From Burkholderia sp. PAMC 26561 (GTDB taxonomy: Bacteria; Pseudomonadota; Gammaproteobacteria; Burkholderiales; Burkholderiaceae), in assembly GCF_001557535.2 (NCBI RefSeq), contig NZ_CP014315.1, positions 620,001 to 684,000 on the forward strand: DNA of 64,000 nt, read 5' to 3'. The notes under the pieces were generated by a model. It saw nothing but the letters and a program-made list of their open reading frames with translations. It had not been told where the DNA came from and ran no database searches. This document shows positions 44,657 through 54,416 of the stretch, in pieces. Numbering within the stretch: position 1 is the first letter of the stretch; every line of letters starts with the position of its first letter. The position numbers and the translations under genes are program-made.

Positions 44657-47041
44657 ATGAGAATACGACGACGCCCCATACGTCATTCACATGGCTTCCG
44701 CATCGCGCTTGTCGCAACGGGGCTGGTTGCTGTACTGGAGTGCATGTGTGCTTTTGCGCAGGGGCAATCGCAACCGCAGCCCGGCCCTCCGGTCCGTCCC
44801 GACGCCAGCGCGAACCAGCCTCATGACGTGTACCTCGAAGTGATGCTCAATGGCGAGCGTTCCGCCTTGATCGCGCAATTCCGCGAGCTGAACGGCCGGT
44901 TGTCGGCGAGCGGCAAGGACCTCGATAACATCGGCCTGGCGATCGACCGGCTCGGCATCACGGAGACAGCCGAGGTGCCGCTCGATTCGATTCGCGGGCT
45001 GCATTACACCTACGACGCGGCGCGCCAGCGCGTCACGCTGCAAGCGCCGGACGCCATCCGCAAGCCCTATACGTTCGATACCCGCGCGCTCACCGCCACG
45101 CCGCCCGCCACATCGTCGCGCGGGTTCCTGATCAACTACGACGCGTACGCGCAATCCAACACGGACGCACAGCTCGCGATCTGGAGCGAGGAGCGTTACT
45201 TCGATCCCGCCGGTGTGTTCAGCAATACGGGCACCGCGTACCTGTACAAGAACGATCATCGATACACACGCTACGACACATCGTGGAGCACGTCGGACCC
45301 CGCCACGCTCGACACGAAGCAGTTCGGCGACACCATCTCTTCGTCGCTCGCGTGGTCGCGCTCGGTGCGTATCGGCGGTTTTCAGTGGCGCAGCAACTTC
45401 GCGCTGCGCCCCGATCTCGTCACTTTTCCCGTGCCCGCGTTCGGCGGCTCGGCGGTCGTGCCTTCATCGGTGGATCTGTATGTGAACAGCGTGCGTCAGT
45501 TCAGCGGCAACGTGCCGAGCGGTCCGTTCATTGTGAACAACGTGCCAGGGATCACCGGCGGCGGTCAGGCGACGGTGATCACGCGCGACGCGCTGGGCCG
45601 CACGGTCGAGACATCGGTGCCGCTCTATGTGGATACGCGTCTGCTCGCGGCCGGTTTGTCGAGCTATTCGTTCGAAGCCGGGTTCCTGCGCCGCGCGTAC
45701 GGACTGGACTCGTTCCAATACGATCCGAAGCCGGCGCTGAGTGCATCGGCGAGGCATGGGCTGAACGACTACCTCACACTCGAAGCGCACACCGAAGCCA
45801 CCAGCGGCGTTTATAACGCAGGGGCCGGCGCGCTCGTACGCATGGGGATGGCCGGCGTGCTCAACGGATCGCTCTCGGCGAGCACGGGGCGGCTTGCGGG
45901 TACGCAGGCGAGCCTGGGCTATGAATTGATCGAACCGCATTTTTCCATCGATGCACAAAGCATTCGCGCGTTCGGCAACTACGGCGATCTTGCTGCACGC
46001 GACGGCTCGCCCGTGCCCACCGCGACCGATCGCGTCACCGTGGCCGTTCCTTTTTTCAGCACGCAAACGTTTTCGGTGAGCTACATTGGCTTCAGGTATC
46101 CGCAGGCGCAACCTTCGCAGATCGGATCGGTGGCCTACACGTTGAACGTGGGCAACCTGGCTTCGGTGAACCTCAGCGCGTATCAGGATTTCCGGCAACG
46201 CGAGTCGCGCGGTGCGTTCCTCAGCGTGAGCTTCGGGCTTGGCAACAACACGTCGGTGAATGCGACCGTCGGGCGGCAGAACGGGCAGTCGAACTACAAC
46301 GTCAACGCAAGCCGGCCGCCGAACTACGACGGCGGCTGGGGATGGGGCGTGCAGGCAGGCAACGCGGGCGCGTCGCCGTATCGGCAGGCGCAGGTGCAGT
46401 ATCTCGGCAGCGGCGGGGAGGTGACGGCGCTCGCGCAGCAGATCTCCGGGCGTACGACCGGGTCCCTCGATCTGTCGGGAACCGTCGTGATGATGGACGG
46501 CAGCGTGAAACCCTCGCGCCGTATCTACGACGGCTTCGCGCTGGTGTCCACGGACGGTATTGCCGGGATTCCCGTGCTGCATGAGAACCGCGTGATCGGC
46601 GTGACGGATCGCGCGGGGCATCTGCTCGTGCCCGACTTGAACTCTTACCAGGACAACCGGGTTGGCATCGATGGCATGAAGCTTCCCGCCGATGCCCGGA
46701 TCGACACCACGACGATGAACCTCGTGCCGCAATCCCAATCCGGCGTGCTCGCGCATTTTGGCGTGACGCGATACAGCGCGGCATCGGTGATTCTGCAGGG
46801 GCTCGACGGCAAGGTGCTGCCGCCGGGCGCAACGGTGCGGCACGAGGAGAGCGGCAAGGAGACCATTGTCGGGTTCGACGGGCTGACGTTCATAGAGGGT
46901 CTGCAGAAAGAGAACCATCTCGTGGTCGACAGCGGCGCGCTGCATTGCCGCGTGACGTTCGCCTACACCCGGCCGGACGATGGTTCGCTGCCGACTATCG
47001 GACCGTTGACTTGCTTGAGCAAGGTGGGAGACGTGCGATGA
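44657..47041 (+). CDS. Outer-membrane fimbrial usher, CsuD-like
   Basis: The 794-residue usher is a beta-barrel with an N-terminal periplasmic domain (DVYLEVMLNGERSALIAQFRELNGRL). The barrel and plug region include FPVPAFGGSAVVPSSVDLYVNSVRQFSGNVPSGPFIVNNVPGITGGGQATVITRDALGR, the typical usher signature. The C-terminal periplasmic domains contain SYQDNRVGIDGMKLPADARI and end with a Cys pair (LHCRVTF...LTCL). The signal peptide is unusual in having a long basic lead (MRIRRRPIRHSHGF). It secretes and assembles the SCPU subunits. Its stop overlaps the tip subunit start. Confidence 0.92.
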   Translation: MRIRRRPIRHSHGFRIALVATGLVAVLECMCAFAQGQSQPQPGPPVRPDASANQPHDVYLEVMLNGERSALIAQFRELNGRLSASGKDLDNIGLAIDRLGITETAEVPLDSIRGLHYTYDAARQRVTLQAPDAIRKPYTFDTRALTATPPATSSRGFLINYDAYAQSNTDAQLAIWSEERYFDPAGVFSNTGTAYLYKNDHRYTRYDTSWSTSDPATLDTKQFGDTISSSLAWSRSVRIGGFQWRSNFALRPDLVTFPVPAFGGSAVVPSSVDLYVNSVRQFSGNVPSGPFIVNNVPGITGGGQATVITRDALGRTVETSVPLYVDTRLLAAGLSSYSFEAGFLRRAYGLDSFQYDPKPALSASARHGLNDYLTLEAHTEATSGVYNAGAGALVRMGMAGVLNGSLSASTGRLAGTQASLGYELIEPHFSIDAQSIRAFGNYGDLAARDGSPVPTATDRVTVAVPFFSTQTFSVSYIGFRYPQAQPSQIGSVAYTLNVGNLASVNLSAYQDFRQRESRGAFLSVSFGLGNNTSVNATVGRQNGQSNYNVNASRPPNYDGGWGWGVQAGNAGASPYRQAQVQYLGSGGEVTALAQQISGRTTGSLDLSGTVVMMDGSVKPSRRIYDGFALVSTDGIAGIPVLHENRVIGVTDRAGHLLVPDLNSYQDNRVGIDGMKLPADARIDTTTMNLVPQSQSGVLAHFGVTRYSAASVILQGLDGKVLPPGATVRHEESGKETIVGFDGLTFIEGLQKENHLVVDSGALHCRVTFAYTRPDDGSLPTIGPLTCLSKVGDVR

Positions 47042-48000
47042 AACGCATGTTCTTCCTGTTCGTCATGGCGATCGTGTTGTCACTTTCAATGTCCAGCCGC
47101 GCCAGTGCGCAATCGTGCACGGCGGTCGCGACGGACCTGAACTTCGGCACGGTGAGCCCGATCAGCCGGGCCTCGTCCGCGGCGACCAGCACCGTCAGCG
47201 TCACGTGCACGTGGCCTGCCGTCACGCTCGTGCCGAACGCGCAGATCTGCCTGAATCTCGGCGGCACCAGTCCCCGCCAGCTTCTCAACGGCACGAACCA
47301 GATGCAATACGACTTGTATTCGGACGCAGGGCATTCGGTGTCTTGGGGTTCGACTGCCGCGGGCACCACGCCGATCTCGTTCACGATGTCCAAACCCGCG
47401 CTCAGCACGACCCTCACGCAGCCAGTGACGGTTTATGGACAGATATCGGCGAACCAGCCGACCGTGCCGAGCGTCGGCAACGCCAGCACGCTTTATACGC
47501 AGAGTTTCAGCGGCACGCAGACATCGCTGAACGTGGGGTTTTATCTGCTGGGCACGGGGCTCGCATGTTCGACGCTGGCCGCGAGCGGGACCTTCGGATT
47601 CAGCGCGAACGCGACGGTGGTCAATAACTGCAATATCAGCGCGACGAACATCACGTTCACGCCGGCCGCATTGCTCAACACCGCGTTGACCGCGAGCGGG
47701 ACGATCACGGCGCAGTGCACCAACGGCGATGCTTACAAGATCACACTGGATGGCGGTTCGAACGGCACGGTGGGCGCACGCAACATGCTGCGTACGGGCG
47801 GGGCGAAGATCGGCTACCAGCTTTATATCGATCAGCAGTTCGCCACGCCTTGGGGCGATGGCACCGCGGGGACATCGGCGGCTACGGGGACGGGCACCGG
47901 GCTCGCGCAGGTGATGAGTGTCTATGGGCGTGTGCCCGCGCAAACCACGCCGGCGCCGGGTACCTACACGGACACGATCACGGCGACGATCAGCTTTTAA
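47038..48000 (+). CDS. Two-domain spore coat U protein, probable fimbrial tip adhesin (CsuE-like)
   Basis: The 320-residue secreted protein carries two SCPU domains in tandem. The first (about 26-180) begins SCTAVATDLNFGTVSPIS. The second (about 190-320) has NATVVNNCNISATNITFTPAAL, then TAQCTNGDAYKITLDGGSN, and ends PGTYTDTITATISF. Cys pairs in both fit the fold. A two-domain subunit at the 3' end of a csu-like operon is normally the tip adhesin that binds hydrophobic surfaces. The start overlaps the usher stop. Confidence 0.88.
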   Translation: MKRMFFLFVMAIVLSLSMSSRASAQSCTAVATDLNFGTVSPISRASSAATSTVSVTCTWPAVTLVPNAQICLNLGGTSPRQLLNGTNQMQYDLYSDAGHSVSWGSTAAGTTPISFTMSKPALSTTLTQPVTVYGQISANQPTVPSVGNASTLYTQSFSGTQTSLNVGFYLLGTGLACSTLAASGTFGFSANATVVNNCNISATNITFTPAALLNTALTASGTITAQCTNGDAYKITLDGGSNGTVGARNMLRTGGAKIGYQLYIDQQFATPWGDGTAGTSAATGTGTGLAQVMSVYGRVPAQTTPAPGTYTDTITATISF

Positions 48001-48006
48001 CGCGGC

Positions 48007-48306
48007 TTAAAAGCCGACCATCCACACAGTCGGCGCTGCGGGACCGCCGGCGCTGGCCGACGAGTACAGCGCGGCCGGCTGCTGCGCGGGATCGACCGTG
48101 ACAAGCGCGATGTCGTAGGGCTGCCCGTGCAGGCACGACACGCTCGGCCGCACAACCGGCGAGGGTTCTACGGCCGACTGGATCATGCAGCTTTCCTGCA
48201 CGATCAGGCTGACGGAGATGGTCGTCAGTTCTGTTGGCGAAACATTCGATGCAAATGCACCCGGCAAGAGCGCACTCATCGCGAGCGTCAGGGTTTTTCG
48301 CAACAT
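48007..48306 (-). CDS. Short secreted protein, possible reduced spore coat U-like domain
   Basis: The 99-residue product has a signal peptide (MLRKTLTLAMSALLPGAFA). The segment SVSLIVQESCMIQSAVEP then SVSCLHGQPYDIALVTV mirrors the two Cys-containing strands of the SCPU subunits at 43312. It is much shorter and lacks the terminal strand motif. It faces the fimbrial operon and ends six bases from it. It may be a decayed or specialised minor subunit. The start is ATG 48306; the longer frame upstream lacks a signal. Confidence 0.5.
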   Translation of the reverse strand: MLRKTLTLAMSALLPGAFASNVSPTELTTISVSLIVQESCMIQSAVEPSPVVRPSVSCLHGQPYDIALVTVDPAQQPAALYSSASAGGPAAPTVWMVGF

Positions 48307-48487
48307 ATCAGGTTCGGAGGTGGCGCCGGGCACGAAAAGCGCCGGACCGAATAGTGCAAACGGATCCGGCGCAAAGAGACACTGCATGCTTAGTAACGGC
48401 GTCTTGCGTGAAAACTTTAGCCGTCTGAATGCAGCGGTGCCAGGGTAACCGGCATTCTCAGGGAAAATCCATCCCGCGGTGTTTTCT

Positions 48488-49249
48488 TCAGCGCAACGTC
48501 TTCAGCCATCCGGCGATTGCGTCGGCGGTCCAGACGGGATCGTCGTGGGGAAGATCGTGGCCGGCCCACGCGTGTTGCCTATGTTCGGCCTGCCACTGCT
48601 TCGCAATGCGCTCGGAACACACCGCTTTGACAAGATGATCCATCTTCGATGACAACAGCAGCGTCGGACACGCCGGCGCCTGCTCGCCGGCACGAAACCG
48701 CGCAGCGGCCCAAAGCTGCCGCAATGCGTTTTTCGCGCTTACGGGCGCGACCCGGCGGATCGTGGTCCACACGGCGAGGTCATCGTCGAAGGTGTCCGTG
48801 CGGTTGCATGTCACGCCGTGGATGATGCCTTCGCATCGCAGCGGATCGTTCCACAGGGCGGCCGCGCGCAGCAATTGCGGCCATGCGGCAAGTTGCAGGC
48901 GTTCTTGCATGGCCGCGAACGGGCGCATGCTCGTGTTGATCAACACCAGGCGTTCGATATCCTCTGGATATCGTTGCGCCCAGTCGGTTGCGACCATGCC
49001 GCCAAGCGACATCGCGAGCAACCGGTAGGGCGGTTTCAGTCCTGCTGCGGCTGCGCGCGAGCGGACGAAAATGGTCATGTCGGATACGTTGAGGTGCGCA
49101 GCCAGTGCGCTTTCGCGGCCATTTCCAGGCAGGTCGAGCAGCGTGACCTGATCGCCGGGCAGGGCTGCTTCAAGCCGCAGATGCTCCAGGAACTTGCCCC
49201 AGTGGCGCCCCTCGCGCGTCAGTCCACGCAGCAGAATCCAGGCGCTCAT
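48488..49249 (-). CDS. Alpha/beta hydrolase
   Basis: The 253-residue cytoplasmic hydrolase has an early LLRGLTREGRHWG segment (oxyanion region) and LLDLPGNGRES. The nucleophile elbow is LLAMSLGGMVA with Ser81. The likely acid is Asp in SSKMDHLVKA, and His is in WAGHDLPHDDP. The fold is clear but the substrate is not; an ester or lactone is plausible. Its start overlaps the stop of the M14 peptidase gene (ATGA), so they are co-expressed. Confidence 0.88.
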   Translation of the reverse strand: MSAWILLRGLTREGRHWGKFLEHLRLEAALPGDQVTLLDLPGNGRESALAAHLNVSDMTIFVRSRAAAAGLKPPYRLLAMSLGGMVATDWAQRYPEDIERLVLINTSMRPFAAMQERLQLAAWPQLLRAAALWNDPLRCEGIIHGVTCNRTDTFDDDLAVWTTIRRVAPVSAKNALRQLWAAARFRAGEQAPACPTLLLSSKMDHLVKAVCSERIAKQWQAEHRQHAWAGHDLPHDDPVWTADAIAGWLKTLR

Positions 49250-50280
49250 CGCGATGACTTGCGTTGCCAGTGTTCCATGGCGCGCTCGAGGATGGGGGCG
49301 CGCGCATCGCCTTCAGGCATCCATCTGTTCGATGCAAATGCCGCGCGTGTCAGGAAATCGAAAAAATTCGCGTGACGACGCAGCACCCGTTCCACGCGAT
49401 GCGCCTTGATGGGATTGAACATGCCGAGACGCGAAAAGAGCTGGCGCGGATTCTTGCGGATCCAGCGCCATGAGCCGAGTTCGAGAGTCATTGGCAAGAA
49501 GACGTTGGACGGCGGCGTCTGGTCATACGCGCAATCCCACAAGTCGCCATGAAGCAGGTATTGATGGCTCTGCGGCTCGAACGCATAACCGTGATGCGGG
49601 TACGCCTGTTCGAACATGACCTTGAGCTGGTACATCTCCGGAAGATGCGGCATCTGCTTTTGCGTGCGCGCGTACGGAAACCAGATGCTGTCGTCCCAAC
49701 CGTAGCCCGAGTGACAATCGAGCGCGAAGCTGAGCGGACGGTTCATCAGTTCGTGCTTGACGACTCCAAGCAGCGCTTCGCTTTCGACTTCGAGCGCGGT
49801 GTCACGCGCTCCGCGATACCACGGCAGCCACGAACCGATCCGCTGCCCGCCCGCCAGGAATGGCACACGGCCCTCCGCGTTTTGCGGTGCATTGCGCATC
49901 AGGTCGACGCCGTTAGGGTTCGACCGCGTGTTTGCCCACATGCCGCCAGGATTGACGATCGGCATGAAGACGAGCCGCACCGATTGCAGTTGCTGAAGCA
50001 GCAGTTCGTCCCATTCGAGGCGGCGCAGCAGTGCACGCATGTAGTCGAGGATGAGTTGCGTGCCGATACGCTCCAGCCCGTGCACGCCGCCAAAAAAGCC
50101 GATGGCGGGCGCTTGCGGATCTTCCGAGCCGATGCTTGCAGTCAGGATAGGGAAGGTGCGTGCGCCCGCACGCACCTCGCCGACCGTGCGAGTTTGCAGA
50201 CGCTTCACGCCTGAACTCAGGATGGCGTTTAGATCGTCGAGCTCCGCAAAGCTTTCGGACGCCACGCGTAAAGTACTCAT
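49246..50280 (-). CDS. M14-family zinc carboxypeptidase
   Basis: The 344-residue metallopeptidase has the zinc motif FFGGVHGLERIGTQ (His67, Glu70), a later zinc His in LDCHSGYGWDD and the catalytic Glu in MTLELGSW. VNPGGMWANTRSNPNGVDLMRN carries the substrate-binding Asn-Arg pair (NTRSNPNGVDLMRN). No signal peptide is seen, so it acts in the cytoplasm, perhaps on peptides or a gamma-linked or small substrate, as in the DUF2817/succinylglutamate branch. It is coupled to the alpha/beta hydrolase gene downstream. Confidence 0.88.
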   Translation of the reverse strand: MSTLRVASESFAELDDLNAILSSGVKRLQTRTVGEVRAGARTFPILTASIGSEDPQAPAIGFFGGVHGLERIGTQLILDYMRALLRRLEWDELLLQQLQSVRLVFMPIVNPGGMWANTRSNPNGVDLMRNAPQNAEGRVPFLAGGQRIGSWLPWYRGARDTALEVESEALLGVVKHELMNRPLSFALDCHSGYGWDDSIWFPYARTQKQMPHLPEMYQLKVMFEQAYPHHGYAFEPQSHQYLLHGDLWDCAYDQTPPSNVFLPMTLELGSWRWIRKNPRQLFSRLGMFNPIKAHRVERVLRRHANFFDFLTRAAFASNRWMPEGDARAPILERAMEHWQRKSSR

Positions 50281-50301
50281 GCCACGGCCCGGTTAATTGA
50301 A

Positions 50302-50754
50302 TCAGGACTTGACTGGCCTGCCCGTCTTGACGGTCTCGACGGCAGCAACCGCAGCGGTAAGCTGTTCGATATTCGCAGCCTCGAGTATGAGCAGTCCGGC
50401 GCGCAACAACTCGCCTTTTTTTACATGCACGCCGTTCGCGAGGCATTTTTGTTTCAGCGCGGCGATCTTGTCGTAATCGGATTTCGGCATCGTGAAACTG
50501 TCGCGCACGACTTTTTCCTTCTTCGCGCGCTTGGGCTTTTCGTGGGTGTCGGGCTCAGCGGGTGCTGTTTTGACTTTCGACTTGACCGGCACTTTCACGG
50601 CTTTCGCCTGGACTTCAGTGGCGGCTTCCACGGCTTTGGCGCTTGCCTTGCGTTTGCTGACCGCAACAGGCGCTGCAGGAGTGGTTTCGATCGGCGTGGC
50701 GTTCAAAATTTCAGCGGCTTTCTTGCTTGGGCTCTTCGTGGTGGATGCGTGCAT
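50302..50754 (-). CDS. Lys/Ala-rich protein with C-terminal DNA-binding-like segment
   Basis: The 150-residue protein has a low-complexity N-terminal two-thirds rich in Lys, Ala, Pro and Val (KRKASAKAVEAATEVQAKAVKV), like histone H1-type tails. The C-terminal part (RDSFTMPKSDYDKIAALKQKCLANGVHVKKGELLRAGLLIL) looks like a ribbon-helix-helix segment. The start at 50754 follows GGAGA; the longer frame upstream is antisense to the SDR gene. It is 21 bases before the M14 gene. A nucleoid-associated role is inferred from composition. Confidence 0.7.
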   Translation of the reverse strand: MHASTTKSPSKKAAEILNATPIETTPAAPVAVSKRKASAKAVEAATEVQAKAVKVPVKSKVKTAPAEPDTHEKPKRAKKEKVVRDSFTMPKSDYDKIAALKQKCLANGVHVKKGELLRAGLLILEAANIEQLTAAVAAVETVKTGRPVKS

Positions 50755-50935
50755 GAGGTCTCCGGAAAAATAATAGTACAAACAGTATATACGGTTTATT
50801 TCCCTGTTCAAAAACCGCTGCTCGCGATAACTGGGCGGCACGTGTGCCGGATTACTGCCATCATTGGGAACGTTTGTTGCCTGATGCCTTGCTGTCCAGG
50901 TCACCCCGTCCACCTTCTTTTCATTCAAATTTCCC

Positions 50936-52003
50936 ATGACGAATCGCGCACTTATAGTTGGAGTCAGCGGCATCGCGGGCAGTAATCTCGCGGACCGGCT
51001 CATTGAATCGCGCTGGGAAGTCCACGGACTTTCACGCGGCCGCACGCCCGTTTCGGCGAACGTCAAGCCGGTTATTGCCGATCTGACGTCGGCGGAATCG
51101 GTCAAGGCGGCGCTCGAGGAAATCGATGTCACGCACGTATTTCTCACCACATGGGCGCGTCAGGCGACCGAGAGCGAGAACATCCGTGTGAACGGCGCCA
51201 TGGTGAGCAATGTGCTCGATGCGCTGGAGCAGGGTCCATCGAAGCTCGAACACGTCGCGCTCGTCACCGGGCTCAAGCATTATCTCGGGCCGTTCGAGGC
51301 ATACGCAACGGGCGCCGTGCCCGACACGCCATTTCGCGAGAGCCAGGGTCGTCAGGACGTCGATAACTTCTACTACGAGCAGGAAGATCGCGTATTCGCC
51401 GCAGCGAAGCGGCAGGGCTTCTCATGGAGCGTGCATCGTCCGCATACGATCATTGGCTTTGCCATCGGCAACGCGATGAACATGGGTACGACGCTCGCGG
51501 TGTATGCAACCCTCTGCAAGCATTCGGGGCTGCCGTTCGTGTTCCCCGGCTCGCCGATGCAATGGAACGGCCTCACCGATATGACAGATGCACGTATGCT
51601 GGCACGCCATCTCGAATGGGCCTCGACCACGGACGCGGCAAAGAACGAAGACTTCAACATCGTGAATGGCGACGTGTTCCGCTGGAAATGGATGTGGTCG
51701 CGGATCGCGGAGTACTTCGGCGTGGAACCCGTTCCCTTCGATGGCGAAGTGCGGCCGCTCGAAAGCCGGATGCAGGAGAGTGCGGCGCTATGGAAGGAGA
51801 TCGCCGGCCGCTTCGACCTTGTGGAAAGCGATATCACCAAGCTTGCATCGTGGTGGCACACCGATGCAGACCTTGGCCGTCCGATGGAAGTCGTCACCGA
51901 CATGGCCAAGAGCCGCAAGCTCGGGTTCCTTGATTTCCAGCCTACCGATGAATCGTTTTACGATCTGTTCGACCGGCTGAAGGTACAGAGGATCATTCCT
52001 TGA
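50936..52003 (+). CDS. NAD(P)-binding SDR, PRISE-like (progesterone 5-beta-reductase/iridoid synthase group)
   Basis: The 355-residue extended SDR begins ALIVGVSGIAGSNLADRLIESRW. DVTHVFLTTWARQATESENIRVNGAMV and GLKHYLGPFEAY follow. NFYYEQEDRVF replaces the usual Y-x-x-x-K active site and is characteristic of PRISE proteins, which reduce the C=C of enones. FSWSVHRPHTIIGFAIGNAMNMG is also a family block. The bacterial substrate is unknown. It ends at an intrinsic terminator shared with the convergent molybdoenzyme gene. Confidence 0.88.
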   Translation: MTNRALIVGVSGIAGSNLADRLIESRWEVHGLSRGRTPVSANVKPVIADLTSAESVKAALEEIDVTHVFLTTWARQATESENIRVNGAMVSNVLDALEQGPSKLEHVALVTGLKHYLGPFEAYATGAVPDTPFRESQGRQDVDNFYYEQEDRVFAAAKRQGFSWSVHRPHTIIGFAIGNAMNMGTTLAVYATLCKHSGLPFVFPGSPMQWNGLTDMTDARMLARHLEWASTTDAAKNEDFNIVNGDVFRWKWMWSRIAEYFGVEPVPFDGEVRPLESRMQESAALWKEIAGRFDLVESDITKLASWWHTDADLGRPMEVVTDMAKSRKLGFLDFQPTDESFYDLFDRLKVQRIIP

Positions 52004-52017
52004 CCGTGGCGGCATAG

Positions 52018-52053
52018 AAAACCGCGCCCGGTTCATGATCGAGCGCGGTTTTT
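52018..52053. terminator. Bidirectional intrinsic terminator
   Basis: AAAACCGCGC and GCGCGGTTTTT form a strong stem with A- and T-runs on the outside. It lies between the SDR gene and the convergent FdhF/YdeP-type gene and can serve both. Confidence 0.9.
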
Positions 52054-52072
52054 CGTCGACCCGTGAACAAGC

Positions 52073-54391
52073 TCAAGCCGCTTCCAGTTGCGATACGGCG
52101 GAAGCCCTCAGCAACACCGGAATGGATTTTGACGTAGGCGTTCCGGCGCCATCGGCGACGCTCGACAACGGCACGAGCGGATTCGTTTCCGGATAATAAG
52201 CGCCAAGACACCCTCGCGGAATGTCGTACTCCACGAGCAGGAAACCATCGGCTCGACGCTTCACGTTGTCGTCCCAGACGCTCGTGATGTCCACGCGTTG
52301 CCCCGCTTCGAAACCCAGCATCTCGATGTCCAGCGCGTTCGCAAACAGCACGCGGCGCTGGCCATACACGCCGCGATAGCGGTCATCGAGACCGTAGATG
52401 GTCGTGTTGTACTGATCGTGCGAGCGCGTTGTCATCAGTGTCATCAAACGCTCGCCATGCATGTGGCGTGCACGGTGAATCGGCGAATCCAGGTCGATGG
52501 GATTCACGAGGAACTGCGCCTTGCCCGTCGGCGTATTCCACACGCGTTCACGCGATGCCACGCCGAGATGAAAACCGCCCGGATGCTTCAGGCGTTCGTT
52601 GTAGTTCTCGAAGCCATCGATCACCTTTTCAATGCCATCGCGAATCAGCGCGTAGTCGTTTGCGTTTGCAAGCCAGTCGACTTTCGCGCTGCCAAGCGTC
52701 GCGTGCGCCATGCGCGCAACGATCGCGATCTCGGACAGCAGGTTTGCCGATGCCGGCTTGTTCATCCCGTACGAGATGTGGACCATGCTCATCGAATCTT
52801 CGACACTCACACCTTGCGCCACGCCGTTCTGCATGTCGATCTCGGTGCGTCCGAGCGTCGGCAGGATCAGCGCGTCGCGGCCATGAATCAGGTGACTGCG
52901 GTTGAGCTTCGTCGTGATGTGCACGGTCAGGTCGCATGAACGCATGGCTTCCCAGACGCGTGGCGTATCGGGCGTGGCGATCGAAAAATTGCCGCCGAGT
53001 CCAATGAACACCTTCACGTCGCCGGCGAGCATCGCTTCAATCGAGCGCACCACGTCGTAACCATGTTCGCGCGGCGGCTCGAAGTCGTAAGCGGCGCCAA
53101 GGCGATCCAGGAACGCTTGCGTCGGCCTTTCTTCGATACCCACAGTCCGGTCACCCTGCACATTCGAATGTCCGCGCACCGGGCACAGGCCCGCGCCGAG
53201 CTTGCCGATGTTGCCGCGCATCATCATCAGGTTCGACAGGATCTGCACGGTCGGCACGGAATTCTTGTGCTGTGTGAGGCCCATGCCCCACGTTGAAATC
53301 ACGGCGCGGCCGCGCACGTAGATGTCGGCGAGTTGCAGCACGTCTTCGATCGGCACGCCGGATTCCGCGACGATCGCGTCCCAGTCCTCAGCGCGAAGAT
53401 CGTCGGCGAAGGCATCAAAACCTACCGTATGTTCTTCGATGAAATCCACGTCGAGCATGCGCTGCAAGCCTTGTTTCAGGGCTTCATCGTCGAGTTCGAT
53501 CACGCGTTTTGCCACGCCCTTGATCAAGGCGAAGTCGCCGCCGATCTTCGGGCGGATGAAAACCGAGCTGATCTTCGTGCTGCCGCCGGTCAGCATTTCC
53601 ACTGGATGCTGCGGGCTTGCAAAACGTTCGAGACCCCGTTCGCGCAGCGGGTTGATCGACACGATGGTCGCGCCGCGCTTCGCGCATTCGCGCAATTCGC
53701 CAAGCATGCGCGGGTGATTCGTCGCGGGATTCTGGCCGAACAGAAGCAACGTATCGGCGTGTTCGAAGTCCTCGAGCGTAACGGTTCCCTTGCCGACGCC
53801 AACGGTCACGGGCAAGCCGCGGCTCGTGGCTTCGTGGCACATGTTCGAGCAATCAGGGAAGTTGTTGGTGCCGTACATACGCACGAACAACTGGTAAAGA
53901 AACGCAGCTTCGTTGCTTGCGCGGCCGGATGTATAGAACGCGGCGCGGTCGGGGTTGTCGAGGCGATTCAGATGCTCGGCGATCAGCCCGAACGCGTCGT
54001 CCCACGAGATGGGGACGTAGCGGTCGCGGGCGGCGTCGTAGACGAGCGGATCGGTGAGGCGTCCGTGCTGTTCCAGCTCGTAGTCCGACTGCGTCATCAA
54101 CGCTTCGACGGTGTGATCCTCGAAGAATGCAGGCGTGACGCGTTTGCTCGTGGATTCGGCGGCGACGGCCTTCACGCCGTTTTCACAGAACTCGAATGTG
54201 GATGCATGTTCGCGATCCGGCCAGGCGCAGCCGGGGCAATCGAAACCGTCGGGCTGGTTCTGGCCGAACAGCAACCGGTAATTCCCGCCGGAGACCTTTT
54301 CTTTCAGCAGGTTGATGGCGACGTACTTCAACGCGCCCCAGCCGGCGGCGGGGTGCGTGTACGGCTCGATACGGGGTTCTGGCTTTTTCAT
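52073..54391 (-). CDS. FdhF/YdeP-family molybdopterin oxidoreductase
   Basis: The 772-residue molybdenum enzyme lacks the N-terminal 4Fe-4S cysteine set in its usual form. GFDCPGCAWPD has only two Cys, as in YdeP proteins. Molybdopterin-binding segments include FYTSGRASNEAAFLYQLFVRMYGTNNFPDCSNMCHEA, FGQNPATNHPRM, and the C-terminal MTLMTTRSHDQYNTTIYGLDDRYRGV. Relatives are linked to acid resistance in E. coli, but the reaction is not established. ATG 54391 (MKKPEPRIEPY) fits the family N-terminus. It is divergent from a MocR regulator. Confidence 0.9.
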   Translation of the reverse strand: MKKPEPRIEPYTHPAAGWGALKYVAINLLKEKVSGGNYRLLFGQNQPDGFDCPGCAWPDREHASTFEFCENGVKAVAAESTSKRVTPAFFEDHTVEALMTQSDYELEQHGRLTDPLVYDAARDRYVPISWDDAFGLIAEHLNRLDNPDRAAFYTSGRASNEAAFLYQLFVRMYGTNNFPDCSNMCHEATSRGLPVTVGVGKGTVTLEDFEHADTLLLFGQNPATNHPRMLGELRECAKRGATIVSINPLRERGLERFASPQHPVEMLTGGSTKISSVFIRPKIGGDFALIKGVAKRVIELDDEALKQGLQRMLDVDFIEEHTVGFDAFADDLRAEDWDAIVAESGVPIEDVLQLADIYVRGRAVISTWGMGLTQHKNSVPTVQILSNLMMMRGNIGKLGAGLCPVRGHSNVQGDRTVGIEERPTQAFLDRLGAAYDFEPPREHGYDVVRSIEAMLAGDVKVFIGLGGNFSIATPDTPRVWEAMRSCDLTVHITTKLNRSHLIHGRDALILPTLGRTEIDMQNGVAQGVSVEDSMSMVHISYGMNKPASANLLSEIAIVARMAHATLGSAKVDWLANANDYALIRDGIEKVIDGFENYNERLKHPGGFHLGVASRERVWNTPTGKAQFLVNPIDLDSPIHRARHMHGERLMTLMTTRSHDQYNTTIYGLDDRYRGVYGQRRVLFANALDIEMLGFEAGQRVDITSVWDDNVKRRADGFLLVEYDIPRGCLGAYYPETNPLVPLSSVADGAGTPTSKSIPVLLRASAVSQLEAA

Positions 54392-54416
54392 GTCATTTAA
54401 CCGCTTGTGCAGGAGG

